Shown here one piece after another: positions 60,698 through 64,000 of a stretch of DNA of 64,000 nucleotides; the first letter of the stretch is position 1; each line of letters opens with the position of its first letter. The position numbers and the translations under genes were made by a program. The notes beneath the pieces are model-generated. The model had not been told where the DNA came from, made no database searches, and saw only the letters and a list, made by a program, of their open reading frames with translations. The DNA comes from JAXGQE01 sp040766585 (GTDB lineage: Bacteria > Bacillota > SLNR01), in assembly GCA_040766585.1 (NCBI GenBank), contig JAXGQE010000006.1, positions 62,001 through 126,000 of the forward strand, read 5' to 3'.

Positions 60698-61693
60698 TCA
60701 TTTTTTCAGCCAGGGCATCATGGCCCGCAATTTCTTCCCTACCTGCTCGATCAGATGCTGGCTTTCCTTTTCCTGGACTGCATTGTAGACCGGGCGATTA
60801 GTCTGGTTTTCCAGAATCCACTCCCGGGCAAACTGTCCGGATTGGATTTCCGACAAGACCTTTTTCATTTCAGCACGAGTGTTTTCGTTAATGATCCGTT
60901 TCCCGATCATGAAGTCGCCGTACTTGGCTGTATCACTGACCGAGTAGCGCATGCCGCTGAGACCGCCCTCATAGATCAGGTCCACGATCAGCTTCATTTC
61001 GTGCAGACATTCAAAATATGCCGCTTCCGGCTGGTACCCGGCTTCCACCAGGGTTTCGAATCCGGCTTTGATCAGCTCGGATACACCGCCGCAGAGCACA
61101 GCTTGTTCCCCGAAAAGATCCGTTTCGGTTTCTTCCTGGAATGTGGTAGCCATCAATCCGGCTTTGGTGCATCCGATTCCTTTGGCGTAGGCCAGCCCCA
61201 TATCTTTGGCCTTTCCCGTATAATCCTGATGCACAGCCAAAAGTCCCGGCACACCGACCCCTTGTTCATACATGCGCCGAACCAGATGTCCCGGCCCCTT
61301 GGGTGCCACCATGAATACATCCACATAAGGCGGCGGGACAATCTGTCGGAAATGGATATTGAAACCGTGAGCAAACGCGACAGCGTTCCCATCTTTTAAG
61401 TGAGGCAGCACTTCTTCCCGGTAGGTTTTGGCTTGAATATGGTCCGGGATTAAAAACATAATCACATCGGCCATGGCTGCGGCCTCCGCTACGGAAGCCA
61501 CCTGCAGGCCGTCAGCGGCCGCAATTTCCCGGGAACGGCTGCCTTCATAGAGACCCACTACTACATCCAGTCCGCTTTCCGTCAGGTTCAGGGCATGGGC
61601 ATGCCCCTGGCTGCCGTATCCTAAAATCGCAATTTTCTTCCCCTTGAGCAGATCCAGATTGGCATCTGCATCATAATACATATTAGCCAACAT
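60698..61693 (-). CDS. ilvC: Ketol-acid reductoisomerase
   Basis: 331 residues, class I. The Rossmann motif GYGSQGHAHALNL and MVAPKGPGHLVRRMYEQGVG are present; the cofactor loop reads LYEGSRSREIA, with an acidic residue at a spot often basic in NADPH forms. Converts acetolactates to dihydroxy acids. ATG 61693 has AGGGAGG and overlaps ilvN by 11 bp. Confidence 0.96.
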   Translation of the reverse strand: MLANMYYDADANLDLLKGKKIAILGYGSQGHAHALNLTESGLDVVVGLYEGSRSREIAAADGLQVASVAEAAAMADVIMFLIPDHIQAKTYREEVLPHLKDGNAVAFAHGFNIHFRQIVPPPYVDVFMVAPKGPGHLVRRMYEQGVGVPGLLAVHQDYTGKAKDMGLAYAKGIGCTKAGLMATTFQEETETDLFGEQAVLCGGVSELIKAGFETLVEAGYQPEAAYFECLHEMKLIVDLIYEGGLSGMRYSVSDTAKYGDFMIGKRIINENTRAEMKKVLSEIQSGQFAREWILENQTNRPVYNAVQEKESQHLIEQVGKKLRAMMPWLKK

Positions 61694-62198
61694 ATTCGAC
61701 CTCCCTCAGATTTCTTTCTCCTTTGGATCCTCGCAGCATGGCGACTTTGCCGGTTCGTACCAGTTCCCGGATACCAAACTTTTTCAACGACTGAATCATG
61801 GCCTGAATCTTGCCGGAATCCCCGGTGACTTCCACCACCAAGGTTTTTGCGGCTACATCGACGATCTTTGCCCGGAAGATTTCCGCCAGCTGCATAATTT
61901 CTCCCCGCACCGATGCGTCGGCCTGCACTTTGATCAGCACCAGTTCCCTATCCACATAATTCTCGCTGGTAATGTCGCTGATTTTTACCACTTCGATTAA
62001 CTTATGCAGTTGCTTGGTTACCTGTTCCAGCACCGTTTCATCACCCTGCACAACAATGGTCATTCGGGACATTTGGGGATGTTCTGATGCGCCCACTGAA
62101 ATACTGTCGATATTGAACCCGCGGCGACTGAACAGACCGCTGACTCGGGTCAATACTCCCGGGTTGTTGATCACCAGAACGGATAGTGTATGCTGCAT
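61683..62198 (-). CDS. ilvN: Acetolactate synthase small (regulatory) subunit
   Basis: 171 residues from ATG 62198, behind GGAGGG. An N-terminal ACT domain (LSVLVINNPGVLTRVSGLFSRRGFNIDSIS) and a C-terminal regulatory domain. Confers valine feedback inhibition on the IlvB partner. Confidence 0.95.
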   Translation of the reverse strand: MQHTLSVLVINNPGVLTRVSGLFSRRGFNIDSISVGASEHPQMSRMTIVVQGDETVLEQVTKQLHKLIEVVKISDITSENYVDRELVLIKVQADASVRGEIMQLAEIFRAKIVDVAAKTLVVEVTGDSGKIQAMIQSLKKFGIRELVRTGKVAMLRGSKGERNLREVEYVG

Positions 62199-62203
62199 GC
62201 TTC

Positions 62204-63868
62204 TCACCCTCCTATCATTTCATCCAGGGCCGCCCCGTTGGGGACCATGGGCAGTACGTTTTCCGATGTCTCGATGAAGCAGTCTATGACAACCGGTCCG
62301 GGATAGGCCATGGCCTCTTCCAGAACAGGCCTCACTTCTTCGGCCTTTGTGATCTGCAGCCCCAGCGCGCCGTACGCTCTGGCCACAGCCGCAAAGTCCG
62401 GCACCTTTTTCATATTTACCTGACAGTACCGTCCATCGCAGTAAAATTCCTGCAGCTGCCGTACCATTCCCAAAGACCGGTTGTTCATGATCAGGATTTT
62501 CACCGGCAGGTCATACTCCAGCAAAGTACCCATCTCCTGGATATTCATCTGGAAACTACCATCCCCTGCGATGCTGAACACCGTTTGATCCGGCCGGCCA
62601 AACTGAGCTCCAACAGCCGCCGGAAGACCAAATCCCATGGCCCCCAGCCCCCCGGACGATACCCAGGTTCGGGGTTTGTGGAACGGATAATGCTGAGCCG
62701 CCCACATCTGATGCTGTCCCACTTCCGTGGTGATGATGGCATCCGGCCCGATCACCTCTGCCAGCTGTTCCAGCACATAGCGAGGACGAATCACTGGGTC
62801 CGCCCTTTCCGGACAAGGCAGCTGCTTCCACTCAGACACCTGCCGGCACCATTGCTCTGTATCCACCTCCAGAGGAAGCTGTTGAATGATATCTTCGAGA
62901 ATATAGGCAATATCCCCTACTACAGGAATGTCCACACGAATATTTTTTCCGATTTCGGCCGGATCCACATCCATGTGAATGATCTTGGCATCCGGAGCAA
63001 AGCCGCTGATTTTCCGGGTGACCCGATCCCCGAAGCGTACCCCGATGCCGATCAGAAGATCGGCTTTGGAAACAGCGTAATTGGCGCCGGGGCGACCGTG
63101 AAGCCCCAGCATGCCCAAAGCCAGGGGATGATCCGACGGGATGGATCCCAATCCCATCATGGTATTTACCACAGGGATGCATTGGGTTTCAGCAATTTTC
63201 TGGAGCGCTTCCGACGAACCGGATGATATTACGCCGCCACCGGCCACAATCACCGGTCGTTTGGACTCTTTTAAGGCCCGGACAACTCGATCAATCTGTA
63301 GAAGATGTCCCCGTTCTGTAGGGCGATACCCGGGCAGATCCACTTCCTTGGGATAAACAAATTCAAAGGAAGCGGCGCTGACATCCACCGGAATGTCCAC
63401 CAGAACAGGCCCCGGGCGTCCGGTCCGGGCAATGAAGAACGCTTCCTTCATAATCCGGGGTATGTCTTTGACTCGTTTTACCAGATAATTGTGTTTGGTC
63501 ACCGGTGCAGTAATCCCGGTAATGTCCACTTCCTGAAACGCATCCGTTCCGATCAGACCGGTGGCCACCTGCCCGGTAATAATGACCATGGGTACAGAAT
63601 CCATGTATGCATTGGCAATACCGGTCACCAGGTTGGTCGCCCCCGGTCCGGAAGTCGCCAGGCAGACGCCCACCTTGCCCGTCACTCGGGCGTATCCGTC
63701 CGCTGCATGAGCCGCACCCTGCTCATGGCGAGTCAGGATGTGGCGCAAATCCGAATGATACAGAGCATCATAGATATGCAGCACCGAACCTCCCGGAAAT
63801 CCAAATATCACATCCACGCCTTCCTCCTGAAGACACCGTATGACCGCTTCTGCTCCTGTCAGCCGCAT
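62204..63868 (-). CDS. ilvB: Acetolactate synthase large subunit (second copy)
   Basis: 554 residues from ATG 63868 after AGGAGGTGG. VIFGFPGGSVLHIYDAL, RHEQGAAHAADGYAR and SIAGDGSFQMNIQEMG show the TPP-enzyme family. It is directly coupled to ilvN and so is the likely biosynthetic partner. It resembles the copy at 56917 across the full length. Confidence 0.95.
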   Translation of the reverse strand: MRLTGAEAVIRCLQEEGVDVIFGFPGGSVLHIYDALYHSDLRHILTRHEQGAAHAADGYARVTGKVGVCLATSGPGATNLVTGIANAYMDSVPMVIITGQVATGLIGTDAFQEVDITGITAPVTKHNYLVKRVKDIPRIMKEAFFIARTGRPGPVLVDIPVDVSAASFEFVYPKEVDLPGYRPTERGHLLQIDRVVRALKESKRPVIVAGGGVISSGSSEALQKIAETQCIPVVNTMMGLGSIPSDHPLALGMLGLHGRPGANYAVSKADLLIGIGVRFGDRVTRKISGFAPDAKIIHMDVDPAEIGKNIRVDIPVVGDIAYILEDIIQQLPLEVDTEQWCRQVSEWKQLPCPERADPVIRPRYVLEQLAEVIGPDAIITTEVGQHQMWAAQHYPFHKPRTWVSSGGLGAMGFGLPAAVGAQFGRPDQTVFSIAGDGSFQMNIQEMGTLLEYDLPVKILIMNNRSLGMVRQLQEFYCDGRYCQVNMKKVPDFAAVARAYGALGLQITKAEEVRPVLEEAMAYPGPVVIDCFIETSENVLPMVPNGAALDEMIGG

Positions 63869-63896
63869 GTTTCCACCTCCTGGTTTTCTCATCGAT

Positions 63897-64000
63897 TAAA
63901 AAAACTCCCGCCCCTTGGAAAGGGGCGAGAGATTTCTCCGCGTTACCACCCTGTTTTGCTGTACTTTCACAAGCACAGCCTCGCTAGGTATCGAGATGCC
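63897..64000 (-). promoter_or_regulatory. T-box leader of the ilvBNCD operon, 5' part beyond the window
   Basis: AGGGTGGTAACGCGG (T-box core with antiterminator bulge) near 63936-63952, then terminator CTCTCGCCCC/GGGGCGGGAG with T run. The specifier lies outside the window. Confidence 0.9.

Overview
The window looks like the chromosome of an anaerobic, low-to-mid GC Bacillota, most likely a Clostridia member. The grounds are: strong AGGAGG-type ribosome sites and TTGACA/TATAAT promoters; Gram-positive cis-regulation (PyrR attenuator, FMN and SAM-I riboswitches, two T-boxes); a sortase with an LPXTG-type substrate; a four-subunit 2-oxoacid:ferredoxin oxidoreductase; B12-dependent methionine synthase; and a full selA-selB-tRNA(Sec) block. 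The species cannot be named from sequence alone. Most genes lie on the minus strand.

Layout. 1-600: 5' part of a uracil permease gene with a PyrR attenuator. 0.7-6.7 kb: lipoprotein, triple-BON protein, FMN riboswitch plus riboflavin ECF S-component, hydrolase, UspA, SCP2-like protein, and an XRE/S24-like regulator with a near-perfect operator on its own promoter. 6.7-9.2 kb: ferredoxin-type aldo/keto reductase and a lipoprotein hydrolase. 9.2-10.9 kb: a decayed IS110-type element with a structured left end (candidate bridge RNA). 10.9-19.7 kb: RtcB, ATC-hydrolase-like and Nif3-like genes, zinc ribbon protein, nitroreductase, CoA-disulfide reductase-rhodanese under a CstR-like operator, 2-hydroxyacid dehydrogenase, threonine deaminase, a frameshifted small gene and a VOC protein. 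19.7-24 kb: sortase, a thioester-domain adhesin with five Cna-B-like repeats, and a leader carrying three copies of an unidentified terminator-ended repeat. 24-33.3 kb: a mannose/glycan locus (phosphohexomutase, GDP-mannose pyrophosphorylase, cupin, GT4-toroid fusion and a divergent 1,198-residue protein ending in a GH130 domain). 33.3-36.2 kb: saccharopine dehydrogenase-like gene, lipoprotein and membrane protein. 36.2-38.8 kb: Fur-box feoAB locus. 38.8-43.4 kb: tRNA(Sec), selB, selA, GNAT. 43.6-48.1 kb: SAM-I riboswitch driving MetH activation protein-metH-metK. 48.1-49.8 kb: IS1202/ISNCY-like element flanked by a 21-bp direct repeat. 49.8-53.4 kb: Cys-rich protein, queT, sirtuin, alaX, MaoC-like. 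53.5-56.1 kb: vor operon. 56.3-64 kb: branched-chain amino acid genes with two T-boxes and two ilvB paralogues.

How the parts fit. The right third forms an amino-acid block: valine/isoleucine/leucine synthesis, threonine deaminase at 18 kb, and reversible 2-oxoacid oxidation by the vor genes. The methionine operon can recycle and make SAM in a B12-dependent way. The 24-33 kb locus can supply GDP-mannose to a glycan whose synthesis or turnover involves the GT/GH130 fusion. The adhesin and sortase next to it suggest a cell-surface region.

Three protein-coding loci (IS110 transposase, the 18.9-kb gene, the IS1202-like transposase) each need one missing base restored to read through. All three gaps are in short homopolymers, so either real decay or sequence error is possible. 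The most interesting unexplained signal is the triplicated terminator-ended leader repeat upstream of the adhesin. The GT-GH130 fusion and the IS110 left-end RNA structure come next.
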